A DNA stretch of 58,794 nt from Candidatus Omnitrophota bacterium (GCA_028716965.1 JAQUOV010000007.1:1-58794), one strand, 5' to 3'; positions 49,873-58,558 are shown, counted from the first letter of the stretch. Numbers and translations are program-made. Notes: a model not told the origin generated them from the sequence alone.

Positions 49873-51060
49873 ATGTCTGCCATAAAAATCCTGCCTGGGA
49901 TATATTCAGTGGGAGTCCTGGATTGGGGTGTGCGTAATTTCCACGGGCATACATATACCACGCAGAGGGGCTCAAGTTATAACTCTTATCTTATTGTAGA
50001 TGAAAAGATAGCGCTTGTGGATACCGTTTTAGGTTCATTTGCGCAGGAGTTGATTGAGAATATCAAGGAGGTAGTTTCTCCCGATAAGATAGATTACATT
50101 ATTGCCAACCATGTGGAAACCGATCACTCCGGGGCATTGCCCAGCCTTATGCAGCTTTGCCCAAAGGCAAAGATCCTGGGCACTGCTAAGTGCAAAGATG
50201 GCCTTTATAAGCACTACTACGGAGATTGGGATTTCCAGGTAGTGAAGACAGGGGATAAACTAAAGTTAGGAAAACGCACGCTTTCCTTTGTTGAAGCGCC
50301 GATGATCCATTGGCCCGATAGCATGTTTACGTACTGCCCGGAGGATGCCTTGCTTATGCCCAATGATGCCTTTGGACAGCATTATGCTTCATCCGAGCGT
50401 TTTGATGATCAGGTTGATCAGTGCAGTTTAATGGAGGAAGCGGAAAAATATTATGCCAATATTCTCTGGCCGCTTGGTTCTGTGATCTTGAAGAAGATAG
50501 AGCAGCTGCAGAGTTTAGGTATCCCCATTAAAATGATTGCGCCCAGTCACGGGGTGATCTGGAGAAGCGAACCGGCAAAAATAATAAATTCTTATATATC
50601 ATGGGCTAAAGGCCAAACAGAAAAGAAAATCGTCATCGCCTACGAAACTATGTGGGGCGCAACTGAAAAGATGGCCAGGAAGATATCCGAAGGCGCAAGC
50701 GCAGCAGGGGTAGAGGTTAAGCTTTATAATGTCGCTGAGACCGATCGTACAGAGATAATCACGCGTATGCTTACTGCCCAGGGTTTCTTATTCGGTTCCT
50801 CAACTCATGATAATGATATGTTGCCGAATATCGCCGCATTCCTGGAGATAGTCAAGGGCTTAAAGCCAAAAGGCAGGCAGGTTGGGTTTTTCGGTTCTTA
50901 TGGTTGGGCCGGCGGCGCAGTTAAGGAGATGCAGGAGACGTTAAAAGACGGCGGTGCCGATATCAGCGTTGCCGGTTTATCCATTAAATATGTCCCGGAT
51001 AAAGAAGAGTTAAAAGCTTGTTTTGAATTCGGGAATCAATTCGCTAAACTTTTAAGGTAA
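49873..51060 (+). CDS. Flavodiiron protein (A-type, FprA/FDP)
   Basis: 395 residues. The N-terminal metallo-beta-lactamase-like domain holds the diiron ligands His80, Glu82, Asp84 and His85 (NHVETDHSGAL), then the downstream His in PMIHWPDSMFTY and APSHGVIW. The flavodoxin domain starts near 253 (KKIVIAYETMWGATEKMA) and binds FMN. It reduces O2 to water, NO to N2O, or both. Typical of anaerobes and often regulated by NsrR-type proteins. AAGGAGATAAAT precedes the ATG. Confidence 0.96.
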   Translation: MSAIKILPGIYSVGVLDWGVRNFHGHTYTTQRGSSYNSYLIVDEKIALVDTVLGSFAQELIENIKEVVSPDKIDYIIANHVETDHSGALPSLMQLCPKAKILGTAKCKDGLYKHYYGDWDFQVVKTGDKLKLGKRTLSFVEAPMIHWPDSMFTYCPEDALLMPNDAFGQHYASSERFDDQVDQCSLMEEAEKYYANILWPLGSVILKKIEQLQSLGIPIKMIAPSHGVIWRSEPAKIINSYISWAKGQTEKKIVIAYETMWGATEKMARKISEGASAAGVEVKLYNVAETDRTEIITRMLTAQGFLFGSSTHDNDMLPNIAAFLEIVKGLKPKGRQVGFFGSYGWAGGAVKEMQETLKDGGADISVAGLSIKYVPDKEELKACFEFGNQFAKLLR

Positions 51061-51062
51061 AA

Positions 51063-51530
51063 ATGAAACAAATCCCTTCGGCAGTGACTGAATTCTTGCG
51101 CAACCAGGGTTTTGTGATAGTTGCGTCAATAGACAAAAACGGGTTCCCCCACAGCTCTTGTAAGGACATCGTTAAGATCGAGCCGGCAGGGAAGATATAT
51201 GCAATTGATGCTTATTGCGGTATGACTGCCGAGAATATAAAGCATAACCCCCAGGTCAGCGTAAGCGCGGTTGATGAGCATAAATTTATGGGTTATTGCC
51301 TTAAGGGAAGAGCCAGGGTTATGACAGCTGATGCGATCAGCCAGGAGTTCATCAGGTCTTGGGAAAATAATATTACTTCGCGTCTTGCTAAAAGGCTGCT
51401 GCATAATCTGGCCCAGGATAAATCCCGCGCCCACCATCCGGAAGCAAGCCTTCCGCGCCCGCAGCACCTTATTATTGTCACAGTGGAAGAGATAGTCAAT
51501 CTTACTCCATATTATTTAAGAAAGGGATGA
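51063..51530 (+). CDS. FMN-binding pyridoxamine-phosphate-oxidase-like protein
   Basis: 155 residues with a split beta-barrel: FVIVASIDKNGFPHSSCKDIVKIE is the first part of the PNPOx fold, and GYCLKGRARVM is the later strand. It begins 2 bases after the flavodiiron gene, so both are expressed together. Family members bind FMN or heme and carry out flavin reduction. It could hand electrons to the flavodiiron protein; the exact reaction is unknown. Confidence 0.82.
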   Translation: MKQIPSAVTEFLRNQGFVIVASIDKNGFPHSSCKDIVKIEPAGKIYAIDAYCGMTAENIKHNPQVSVSAVDEHKFMGYCLKGRARVMTADAISQEFIRSWENNITSRLAKRLLHNLAQDKSRAHHPEASLPRPQHLIIVTVEEIVNLTPYYLRKG

Positions 51531-51534
51531 GCTT

Positions 51535-51771
51535 ATGGCTAAAAACGTAAAAGTTTACAGCACTCCGACTTGTCCATGGTGTATCCGGGTCAAACAGTTT
51601 TTGGAGGAAAATCATATCGATTTCCAGAATATTGATGTTTCTGCTGACCAGCGGGCCGTGGATGAATTGATACAGAAATCCGGGCAGATGGGGGTGCCGG
51701 TTTTGGATATTGAAGGGCAGATTATCGTAGGGTTTGACCGGGAAAAAATAAAGCAGTCGTTAGGCTTATAA
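51535..51771 (+). CDS. Glutaredoxin-like thiol-disulfide protein
   Basis: 78 residues, NrdH/glutaredoxin-like with active site CPWC (Cys13, Cys16) and the cis-Pro motif GVPVL. The C-terminal half, IIVGFDREKIKQSL, is that of the small archaeal-type glutaredoxins reduced directly by thioredoxin reductase, encoded 26 bases downstream. It probably reduces Tpx and other disulfides. Confidence 0.93.
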   Translation: MAKNVKVYSTPTCPWCIRVKQFLEENHIDFQNIDVSADQRAVDELIQKSGQMGVPVLDIEGQIIVGFDREKIKQSLGL

Positions 51772-51796
51772 GTTTACCGAAAGTTAAGATTCTGAT

Positions 51797-52708
51797 ATGC
51801 AGATATATGATTTGATCATTATCGGAGCCGGGCCTGCCGGAATAACCGCCAGCGTATATTCAGCCAGAAAGAAAGTGAATTTTCTGATAATCAGCCTGGA
51901 TGTCGGCGGTCAGGCTGCCTGGAGCGGGGATATTGAAAACTACACAGGTTACCAGTTCATTAGCGGTCCGGACCTGGCGCAGAAGTTCCAGGAGCACATG
52001 CTTAAGTATAATACCGCGCTCAAGGAAGGCGAAGAGGTAACAGGGCTTAGCGCCTCCGGAGGGGCTTTCCTGGTAAGGACCGATAAGTCAGATTATAGGT
52101 CCCGCAGCGTAATCATTGCCTCCGGTAAGAAATCAAAAGAGCTGGGGGTACCCGGAGAAAAAGAGTTTAAGAACAGGGGCTTGACCTATTGCGCTACCTG
52201 TGACGGACCGTTGTTCAGCGGTAAAAGCGTAGCTGTTATCGGCGGCGGAAACTCCGCATTGGATGCGGCTCTGCAGCTGGTTAAGATTGCCAAACAGGTC
52301 AATATTATAAATAACACTCCGGCCTTAGGCGGGGATGCAATCATGCGCCAGAAGGTTGAAGAAGCCGGCAATGTTACCGTTTTGAATAATTCACAGGTTA
52401 TATCCGTAACAGGGGACAAATTCGTCAGCGCTATTAAAATCAAAGGCGAAACAGGAATAAGTGACCTGGCCGTGCAGGGGGTATTTATAGAGATCGGGCT
52501 TGTGCCTAATTCCGCCTTTGCTGCGCAGGTGGAAAAAAACAGCAAAGGGGAGATAAAAATAAACCCGCGCAACGAAACCAATATTCCCGGGGTTTTTGCC
52601 GCCGGAGATGTTACGGATGTACCCGAGAAGCAGATTATTATCGCCGCCGGAGAAGGCTCAAAGGCAGCTTTAAGCGCCTCCAGGTATCTGGCGGTGAACA
52701 AATTCTAG
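51797..52708 (+). CDS. trxB: Thioredoxin reductase
   Basis: 303 residues. FAD site GAGPAGITASVYSARK (10-25), redox motif CATC (Cys132, Cys135), NAD(P)H site VIGGGNSALDAALQL, and C-terminal GVFAAGDVTDVPEKQI for FAD. The NAD(P) motif GGGNSALDA with the later INNTPALGG segment lacks the usual HRR basic NADPH-phosphate motif, so NADH or ferredoxin-linked use is possible. It reduces the glutaredoxin next to it. No ribosome site stands out before the ATG. Confidence 0.93.
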   Translation: MQIYDLIIIGAGPAGITASVYSARKKVNFLIISLDVGGQAAWSGDIENYTGYQFISGPDLAQKFQEHMLKYNTALKEGEEVTGLSASGGAFLVRTDKSDYRSRSVIIASGKKSKELGVPGEKEFKNRGLTYCATCDGPLFSGKSVAVIGGGNSALDAALQLVKIAKQVNIINNTPALGGDAIMRQKVEEAGNVTVLNNSQVISVTGDKFVSAIKIKGETGISDLAVQGVFIEIGLVPNSAFAAQVEKNSKGEIKINPRNETNIPGVFAAGDVTDVPEKQIIIAAGEGSKAALSASRYLAVNKF

Positions 52709-52713
52709 ATAAG

Positions 52714-53094
52714 ATGGTAAAAAATACCAGGTTTGTAGAGTTGAAGGATATCTTTACTGTTTTGCACAGCCGGCGCGGCTGTATGTGGGATAAAAAACAG
52801 ACGCATAAAAGTTTGATCAATGATTTAAAAGAAGAGGTGGATGAATTTACCGCTGCGGTGAGAAAAAACAACCATCGGCATATGCAGGAAGAGCTGGGGG
52901 ATATCCTTTTACATGTAATGTTTAATGCCCAGATTGCAAAGAAGCAGAAGAAATTTGATATTGAAGAGGTAATCGCAGGGTTGATTAACAAGTTAAAACG
53001 CAGGCACCCGCACGTTTTCGGAAAAACCAGGGTCAGTTCCACGCGCCAGATTATCGCTAATTGGAATAAAATAAAGGCGGAAGAAAAGAAATAG
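52714..53094 (+). CDS. MazG-family nucleotide pyrophosphohydrolase
   Basis: 126 residues, a single MazG domain. Mg-binding acidic motifs are KEEVDEF (ExxE) and EELGDILLHV (ExxD), and GCMWDKKQTHKSL is the substrate-binding segment of NTP-pyrophosphatases. The C-terminal KRRHPHVFG is also typical of MazG. It removes damaged or excess (d)NTPs, which fits its position just after oxidative-stress genes. It starts 5 bases after trxB. Confidence 0.92.
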   Translation: MVKNTRFVELKDIFTVLHSRRGCMWDKKQTHKSLINDLKEEVDEFTAAVRKNNHRHMQEELGDILLHVMFNAQIAKKQKKFDIEEVIAGLINKLKRRHPHVFGKTRVSSTRQIIANWNKIKAEEKK

Positions 53095-53123
53095 AAGAGT
53101 AAGTTTAACAAAGGAGAAAAGAA

Positions 53124-53345
53124 ATGAGAGAGAGGATTGAAAAAGCATTAGATAAGGTCAGGCCCATGCTTGCGGCAGATGGCGGGAATGTGGAATTGGT
53201 TGATGTTACCAGCGACGGGATAGTGAAATTAAAATTAAAGGGCTCCTGCGGCTGCTGTCCGATGAGTTCAATGACCTTGAAGATGGGGATCGAAAGGATA
53301 TTAAAACAGGAAGTACCGGAAGTAAAAGAAGTCGTGGCTTTATAA
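53124..53345 (+). CDS. NifU C-terminal domain (Nfu-type Fe-S carrier)
   Basis: 73 residues, only the NfuA C-terminal domain. Cys42 and Cys45 form the CxxC that binds a bridging [4Fe-4S] cluster ([13 protein letters not shown]). The N-terminal [15 protein letters not shown] segment is conserved. It accepts or delivers clusters; the cysteine desulfurase at 54159 supplies sulfur. AAAGGAG precedes the ATG. Strongly useful for a locus full of Fe-S proteins. Confidence 0.95.
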   Translation: MRERIEKALDKVRPMLAADGGNVELVDVTSDGIVKLKLKGSCGCCPMSSMTLKMGIERILKQEVPEVKEVVAL

Positions 53346-53355
53346 GGATAAGGCA

Positions 53356-54162
53356 ATGGACCTTAAGCATAAACTGGTTTCTCTGAAACGCATAATCTGC
53401 GGGTACAAGTCTTGTCTGGTTGCTTTTTCCGGAGGGCTTGATAGTACGTTTTTGCTCAAGGTTTGTTCGCTTGCTTTACCAAAAGCAAATATCCTGGCGG
53501 TGACCGCAGCCTCTGCCACCTATCCCAGGGGTGAGTTGCGTAAGGCCAGAATATTAGCCCGGGATATAGGCGTAAGGTTTAAAGTGATTAAGACTTCGGA
53601 ATTAGGAGATAAGAAATTCACGGCTAATTCTATCCGGCGCTGTTATTTTTGTAAAAAGGAGTTATTTTTAAAGTTGGTCACTATTGCCAGGCGGAATAAG
53701 CTTAACTTTGTCCTGGATGCCGGGAATATTTCGGATAAGAAAGATTATCGGCCGGGAGATGCCGCTAAAAAGGAACTTAAGATAAGATCCCCTTTATTGG
53801 AAGCAGGTTTTAGCAAGCAAGATATCCGTAGATTAAGTAAAAAATTAGGCCTGGTAAGTTGGAACAAGCCTCCATTGGCCTGTCTTGCTTCGCGTATACC
53901 TTATGGCACGAAGATTACCTGCACGTTGCTCAGACGTATTGACCGGGCAGAGGCATATTTATCCGGCCTGGGGTTTAGGCAGGTCCGGCTGCGCCACCAT
54001 AACCGGCTCTGCCGGATTGAAATAGAAAAAAAATATATCAACCGTTTATTGCGTAACCGCCAGGAGATAGTGGATAAGTTAAAAAGGCTGGGTTATAACT
54101 ATATTGTGTTAGATTTAGAGGGGTATCGGACGGGAAGCTTAAATGAGGTAATTAATAAATGA
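53356..54162 (+). CDS. larE: LarE-type ATP-dependent sacrificial sulfur transferase
   Basis: 268 residues. The PP-loop is SGGLDS at 25-30. Cys176 in PPLACLASRIPYG coincides with the Cys of Lactobacillus LarE that gives up its sulfur. RRCYFCKKELF (Cys96, Cys99) is also a LarE-group feature. In other bacteria LarE makes the nickel-pincer cofactor with LarB and LarC; neither is in this window, so another sulfur-insertion role is open. It overlaps the cysteine desulfurase gene by 4 bases. Confidence 0.87.
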   Translation: MDLKHKLVSLKRIICGYKSCLVAFSGGLDSTFLLKVCSLALPKANILAVTAASATYPRGELRKARILARDIGVRFKVIKTSELGDKKFTANSIRRCYFCKKELFLKLVTIARRNKLNFVLDAGNISDKKDYRPGDAAKKELKIRSPLLEAGFSKQDIRRLSKKLGLVSWNKPPLACLASRIPYGTKITCTLLRRIDRAEAYLSGLGFRQVRLRHHNRLCRIEIEKKYINRLLRNRQEIVDKLKRLGYNYIVLDLEGYRTGSLNEVINK

Positions 54163-55322
54163 AAAAAGTATATCTGGATTATGCCGCTACTACGCCGGTT
54201 GACCCGGAAGTGCTGGATGCGATGCAGCCGTATTTCTTTGATAAGTTCGGCAATGCTTCCAGCCTGCATGCCTACGGGCAGGAGGCTAAAAAAGCGATTG
54301 AGGATAGCCGCAAGATGCTTTCTGAATTCATCGGCGCAAAGCCTGAAGAGATTGTTTTTACTTCCGGAGGCACGGAGTCTGATAATTTCGCGCTTTTGGG
54401 GACTGCTTATGCGCTTGAGAAAAAAGGCAACCATATTATTACCTCCGCTATTGAGCATCATGCCATAACTGAACCGGCCAAATTCTTAGAAAAGAGGGGT
54501 TTTAAAGTTACCTATCTTAAGGTGGATAAAGACGGCTTGGTTTCTCCGCAAGACCTGCAAGAGGCGATTACCGACAAGACCATCCTGGTAAGCATAATGC
54601 AGGCTAACAATGAGATTGGCACGCTCCAGCCCATCGCAGAGTTGGGCAAGATTACGAGGGGGAAAGGGGTTTATTTCCATACCGATGCAGTGCAGACTAT
54701 AGGGCATATCCCGGTAAATGTTGATGAGCTTAATGTTGACCTTTTGTCTCTTTCCGCCCATAAGTTTTATGGGCCAAAAGGCGTGGGAGCTTTATATATT
54801 CGCAAGGGCAGCCGCCTGGAAACATTTATGCGCGGAGGGGACCAGGAAAGAGGCAGGCGCGGCTCTACTTATAATACTACGGGGATAGTCGGATTAGGCA
54901 AGGCCGTACAGCTCTGCCAGAAAAATATGAGTAACGAAATTAAGTCTCAAAGTGCCTTGCGTGACAGGCTGATCCGAGAAATACCTTCCCTTATTCCGAA
55001 GGTCAGGCTTAACGGCCATTCCGTAAAACGCCTGCCGAATAATGTAAATTTCTCCATCAAGTATATTGAGGGAGAATCTATGCTTTTGAATCTGGACCTA
55101 TTCGGCATTGCCTGTTCCACAGGTTCAGCCTGCACCTCAAGCTCTTTAGAGGCCTCGCATGTTTTATTGGCTATAGGCTTAGACCATGAGACTGCCCACG
55201 GTTCGCTTAGGATTACCCTTGGCCGCTGGACCAAGGAGAGCGATATAGACTATTTTCTGGAAAAATTGCCTCAGGTTGTGCAAAAATTGCGCGCCATGAG
55301 CCCGCTTTATGAAAAAGATTAA
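54159..55322 (+). CDS. Cysteine desulfurase (NifS/IscS type)
   Basis: 387 residues of class V aminotransferase fold. Lys202 in SAHKFYGPKGVG holds PLP, and Cys325 in GSACTSSS on the mobile loop accepts the persulfide. SGGTESDN and the AIEHHAI His are in place. The long loop of group I enzymes suits Fe-S cluster assembly. It delivers sulfur to Nfu-linked clusters and possibly to the LarE-like and PP-loop enzymes. Coupled to larE by ATGA. Confidence 0.95.
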   Translation: MKKVYLDYAATTPVDPEVLDAMQPYFFDKFGNASSLHAYGQEAKKAIEDSRKMLSEFIGAKPEEIVFTSGGTESDNFALLGTAYALEKKGNHIITSAIEHHAITEPAKFLEKRGFKVTYLKVDKDGLVSPQDLQEAITDKTILVSIMQANNEIGTLQPIAELGKITRGKGVYFHTDAVQTIGHIPVNVDELNVDLLSLSAHKFYGPKGVGALYIRKGSRLETFMRGGDQERGRRGSTYNTTGIVGLGKAVQLCQKNMSNEIKSQSALRDRLIREIPSLIPKVRLNGHSVKRLPNNVNFSIKYIEGESMLLNLDLFGIACSTGSACTSSSLEASHVLLAIGLDHETAHGSLRITLGRWTKESDIDYFLEKLPQVVQKLRAMSPLYEKD

Positions 55323-55354
55323 GTTTTCCGCGGCGCAGGTATTCGGATGAATAA

Positions 55355-56326
55355 GTGGAGAAGACGGCAGTGAAGGAAAGGATATTAGATTATCTTAAGA
55401 AAGAGCATGAATATCTTTCGGGCGATGAAATAGCCGAACGTTTGGGTATCAGCCGGCAGGGTTTATGGAAACATATCCAGGATTTGAAAGATTTGGGGTA
55501 TGATATTGTAGCAGTACCGCATCTAGGTTACCGGCTTGAATCCAGCCCCGACCGGCTTTTTACTTTTGAGATAACCCACGGCCTTAATACGAAGTTTATC
55601 GCCAAGAAAATACAGTATTTTGATTACCTGGCTTCAACTATGGATATGGCAATGCAATTGGGGATACAGTCAGCCCCTAACGGAACGCTGGTATTAGCCG
55701 AATCGCAGACCAAGGGCCGCGGAAGAATGGGCAGGGGCTGGTTTTCCCCTAAACACAAAGGTATTTATTTATCTTTAATCTTAAGGCCGAAGATCTCGCC
55801 ATCTGCTTCTTCCGTGCTGACGCTTTTGAGCGCAGTGAGCATCTGTGAAACAATAAAAAAACTTGTTGGGCTGGATGCGCAGATCAAGTGGCCGAACGAC
55901 GTTTTTATAGGCAACAGGAAGATCGCCGGTATCCTGACAGAAATGAACGCCGAAGTGGATAAGGTTAACTTTGTGGTCATCGGTATCGGCTTAAATGTTA
56001 ATAACGACAAGAGATCTTTAGTCGCCCACGCTACTTCCTTGAAAGAACAGACCGGGGAAGCGGTAAGCCGCGTTGCCCTGCTGCAGGAGCTTTTGCGCAG
56101 GATAGAAAGCAATTATACCCTTCTGGAAGATAAGGGGGCCCAGCCCATAATTGATAAATGGCGTAATTTAAGCCTTACCCTGGGCAGGCGGGTGAAGGTA
56201 TACTGCCAGCATAAGTATATTGAGGGCCAGGCTGTAGATATTGACGCAGACGGCTCATTGCTTATCCGTAAGGACTCCGGCCTGATGCATAAGGTTTTCT
56301 CCGGGGATATCCTGCACTTGCGTTAA
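55355..56326 (+). CDS. birA: Biotin-protein ligase with repressor domain
   Basis: 323 residues. The N-terminal winged helix (EYLSGDEIAERLGISRQGLWKHIQDLKDLG start to end about 17-46) is the BirA DNA-binding domain. The catalytic core has SQTKGRGRMGRGWFSP (biotinyl-AMP loop), WPNDVFIGNRKIAGIL and the C-terminal domain of the bifunctional type. It attaches biotin to carboxylases and can repress biotin genes, perhaps bioY at 28717. Start codon is GTG at 55355; a GTG at 55370 is the alternative. Confidence 0.95.
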   Translation: MEKTAVKERILDYLKKEHEYLSGDEIAERLGISRQGLWKHIQDLKDLGYDIVAVPHLGYRLESSPDRLFTFEITHGLNTKFIAKKIQYFDYLASTMDMAMQLGIQSAPNGTLVLAESQTKGRGRMGRGWFSPKHKGIYLSLILRPKISPSASSVLTLLSAVSICETIKKLVGLDAQIKWPNDVFIGNRKIAGILTEMNAEVDKVNFVVIGIGLNVNNDKRSLVAHATSLKEQTGEAVSRVALLQELLRRIESNYTLLEDKGAQPIIDKWRNLSLTLGRRVKVYCQHKYIEGQAVDIDADGSLLIRKDSGLMHKVFSGDILHLR

Positions 56327-56351
56327 CAGTAAACCACATAGAGATTACTGG

Positions 56352-56379
56352 TTGACAATTAAACCGCATGCTTTATAAT
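56352..56379 (+). promoter_or_regulatory. Promoter of the TonB-dependent receptor gene, leaderless
   Basis: TTGACA (56352-56357), 16 bases, TATAAT (56374-56379), both perfect, and the ATG at 56386 six bases later. The in-frame ATG at 56368 lies before the -10 box and cannot be on this transcript. Confidence 0.85.
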
Positions 56380-56385
56380 AATCCC

Positions 56386-58182
56386 ATGTCCAAGACGGGG
56401 TTATGCGGTTTTATCGCCATTATTATTTTCCTGCCGAAGTTTTCTCTTTCCGCTGCCGAGCCCGCGCGTGAACTTGAGCCGTTGGTGATCATCAAACAAA
56501 AACAATTGTTTTTAAATTACTATTCCACGGATGCTGGACAGGCAAAGGCTTTTAATTATCAGTCCAGTCTGGAGAGCTTAAGCAGCCTGCCGGTTGATTT
56601 GCAGAGCCGGGCTTTAAGAAGCGGAATACAGGCGGATTTTTCGCTGCGCGGCTCTACATTCCAACAGGTACTTGTCCTGCTTAACGGCCAGCGGATTAAT
56701 GACCCGCAGACCGCGCATTACAACTCCGACATCCCCTTTACAAAGGAAGATATCAGGAGGGTAGAATTGATCCCCGGTGCCGGGTCTGCATTATTTGGTC
56801 CGGATGCCATAGGCGGGGCGGTAAACTTTACGTTAAGCGCCCCTAAGGAAAAGAAGGCTGTATGGGAGATAGGAAGCGGCAATAACCGCAATGGTTATAG
56901 TTTATTTAGCTTAAGCGACAGGTTTAAAGATTTGGGTTTCAGATTTTCCGTTGAAGATGCGCAGTCAAAGGGTTTTCGGCAAGATACGGATTATAAGAAA
57001 TTTACCTCCTCGCTTAGCACTAATTACGAATTCACAGAAGGAACCTGGGAAAATAATTTTGGCTATCAGGAGAAGGATTACGGCGCCTATGATTTTTATA
57101 CTCCGGGCCTGGGGTATCTTTCCCGGGAACATACAAAAACCTTCCTCTTAAACAGCGGTTTAAGTTTAAGCGGAAACGGCCTGTTGATTAAGCCGAATTT
57201 TATCTGGCGCAGGCATTATGACAAATTCATCCTGGATGAGACGCAAGTTCGTTCAACATCCGCTAACCAGCACCGTACGGATATCTTTACCCCAAGTATC
57301 TATCTGCAAAAAGAGATAGCATCCTGGGGTAAGTTTGGTTTGGGGGCGGAATGGGGAAATGAGCGGCTTGCCTCTACTAACCTGGGCAGCCATCTGCGTG
57401 AGCGTAAAAGTGTATTCTTGGATAACAGCTTCAGTTTAGGCAGTAAATTAGATATAGGTTCTTGCCTGCGCTGGGAGGATTTCTCCGGGTTTGGCAGAGT
57501 TTATACCGGTTCTTTAAACGCCAGGTTCAAACTCACGTTTGATATGGCATTTAATCTTGGTATATCAAGAAACATGCGCGTGCCTTCATTTACCGAACTC
57601 TATTACAGCGATTCCACTACGATAGGCAATGATAACCTGGTTTCCGAGAAGGCCTGGAATTACGAAGCGGGTTTTGAATATAGACAGGAAGATTTTCTTA
57701 CCGGTTTATCTTTATTCCTGCGGCAGGAAAAGGATATGATTGACTGGGTTAAGCCTGATCCGGCAAGTGCGAGTTGGCAGGCAAGGAATTTTACCCGGGA
57801 TAATGTCTTTGGTGTTGAGTATATTTTACGCAAGAGGTTTAACCGCCTGTTTAGCCTTGACGCCAATTATACCTACACGGATAAAAACATAGACAGCCAG
57901 GGTTACATCTATAAATACGGCCCGAACTACACCAGCCATTTAGTGAATACGGTTTTTAACCTGTTCCTGCCCTTTGGCCGGCAGGAGGTCGGGTTTAATT
58001 ATAAAAAAAGGCCCGGCCGCCGGGGATGGCTGCTGGTTAACTGCGGGCTTAACTATAATTTAAGCCCTGATGCAAAGGTTTTCTTGCACTCGGAAAATAT
58101 ACTGAATGTGGAGTACCAGGATATTGAAGGCATACCTCAGCCCGGCAGGTATATCGAGGCAGGCATGCGCTTCCAGTGGTGA
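56386..58182 (+). CDS. TonB-dependent outer-membrane receptor (BtuB/FepA-like)
   Basis: 598 residues from 56386. The signal peptide (about 1-22, ending SLSAAEP) is good only with this start. A TonB-box-like ELEPLVII follows, then the plug (LRGSTFQQVLVLLNGQRINDPQTAHYNSDIP, GAGSALFGPDAIGGAVNF) and a 22-stranded barrel ending in MRFQW with a C-terminal aromatic residue as needed for BAM. Closest in character to BtuB-type receptors, but the ligand (cobalamin, heme, sugar or siderophore) is not determined. TonB, ExbB and ExbD are not in this window. Confidence 0.92.
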   Translation: MSKTGLCGFIAIIIFLPKFSLSAAEPARELEPLVIIKQKQLFLNYYSTDAGQAKAFNYQSSLESLSSLPVDLQSRALRSGIQADFSLRGSTFQQVLVLLNGQRINDPQTAHYNSDIPFTKEDIRRVELIPGAGSALFGPDAIGGAVNFTLSAPKEKKAVWEIGSGNNRNGYSLFSLSDRFKDLGFRFSVEDAQSKGFRQDTDYKKFTSSLSTNYEFTEGTWENNFGYQEKDYGAYDFYTPGLGYLSREHTKTFLLNSGLSLSGNGLLIKPNFIWRRHYDKFILDETQVRSTSANQHRTDIFTPSIYLQKEIASWGKFGLGAEWGNERLASTNLGSHLRERKSVFLDNSFSLGSKLDIGSCLRWEDFSGFGRVYTGSLNARFKLTFDMAFNLGISRNMRVPSFTELYYSDSTTIGNDNLVSEKAWNYEAGFEYRQEDFLTGLSLFLRQEKDMIDWVKPDPASASWQARNFTRDNVFGVEYILRKRFNRLFSLDANYTYTDKNIDSQGYIYKYGPNYTSHLVNTVFNLFLPFGRQEVGFNYKKRPGRRGWLLVNCGLNYNLSPDAKVFLHSENILNVEYQDIEGIPQPGRYIEAGMRFQW

Positions 58183-58190
58183 TAAACATT

Positions 58191-58218
58191 TTGCTTTAAA
58201 TAAGCAATGGTGTATAAT
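58191..58218 (+). promoter_or_regulatory. Promoter of the ABM-like gene
   Basis: TTGCTT (58191-58196), 16 bases, TATAAT (58213-58218). The leader is about 28 bases and contains GAGGGGGCT before the ATG at 58253, so normal initiation is expected. Confidence 0.6.
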
Positions 58219-58252
58219 TATTTAATTTCCGGGACAAGGAAAAGAGGGGGCT

Positions 58253-58543
58253 ATGTTTATCCACGTTGTTTTGTTTGAAGTAAAGCCGAAAGAGGTAGCC
58301 AAATACCGCAAAGACAGTTTGATCTGGGCTTCCTATACCAGAAGGTCCCGGGGTTTTTTAGCGTACCGGACCATGAAACGTTACGGGTTTAGAAACCAAT
58401 ATGCTTCGGTATACCAGTGGGAGAGCAAGGCCGACCACGAGCGGTTTATGGGTAAATACCACGATTGGCTGGTAGGTAAGTCTAAAGCTCAAGTAAAGGT
58501 CCTGGGTTATTATAACCTGAAGGGCATAGACAGTTTGAAATAA
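58253..58543 (+). CDS. Small dimeric alpha/beta-barrel protein (ABM-like)
   Basis: 96 residues. FIHVVLFEVKPKEVAKYRKDSLIWA near the start and YASVYQWESKADHERFMGKYHDWL in the centre have the ferredoxin-like pattern of ABM/Dabb proteins: a strand with a His or aromatic residue, a helix, then a VYxWES strand. These are mono-oxygenases or heme/quinone-binding proteins. There is no clear catalytic residue, so only the fold is proposed. Confidence 0.6.
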   Translation: MFIHVVLFEVKPKEVAKYRKDSLIWASYTRRSRGFLAYRTMKRYGFRNQYASVYQWESKADHERFMGKYHDWLVGKSKAQVKVLGYYNLKGIDSLK

Positions 58544-58558
58544 AATACCTGTTTTTTG

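Noticed and set aside
56368..56385. Upstream ATG for the TonB-dependent receptor
   Set aside because: It lies ahead of the perfect TATAAT and would add six residues before a good signal peptide.
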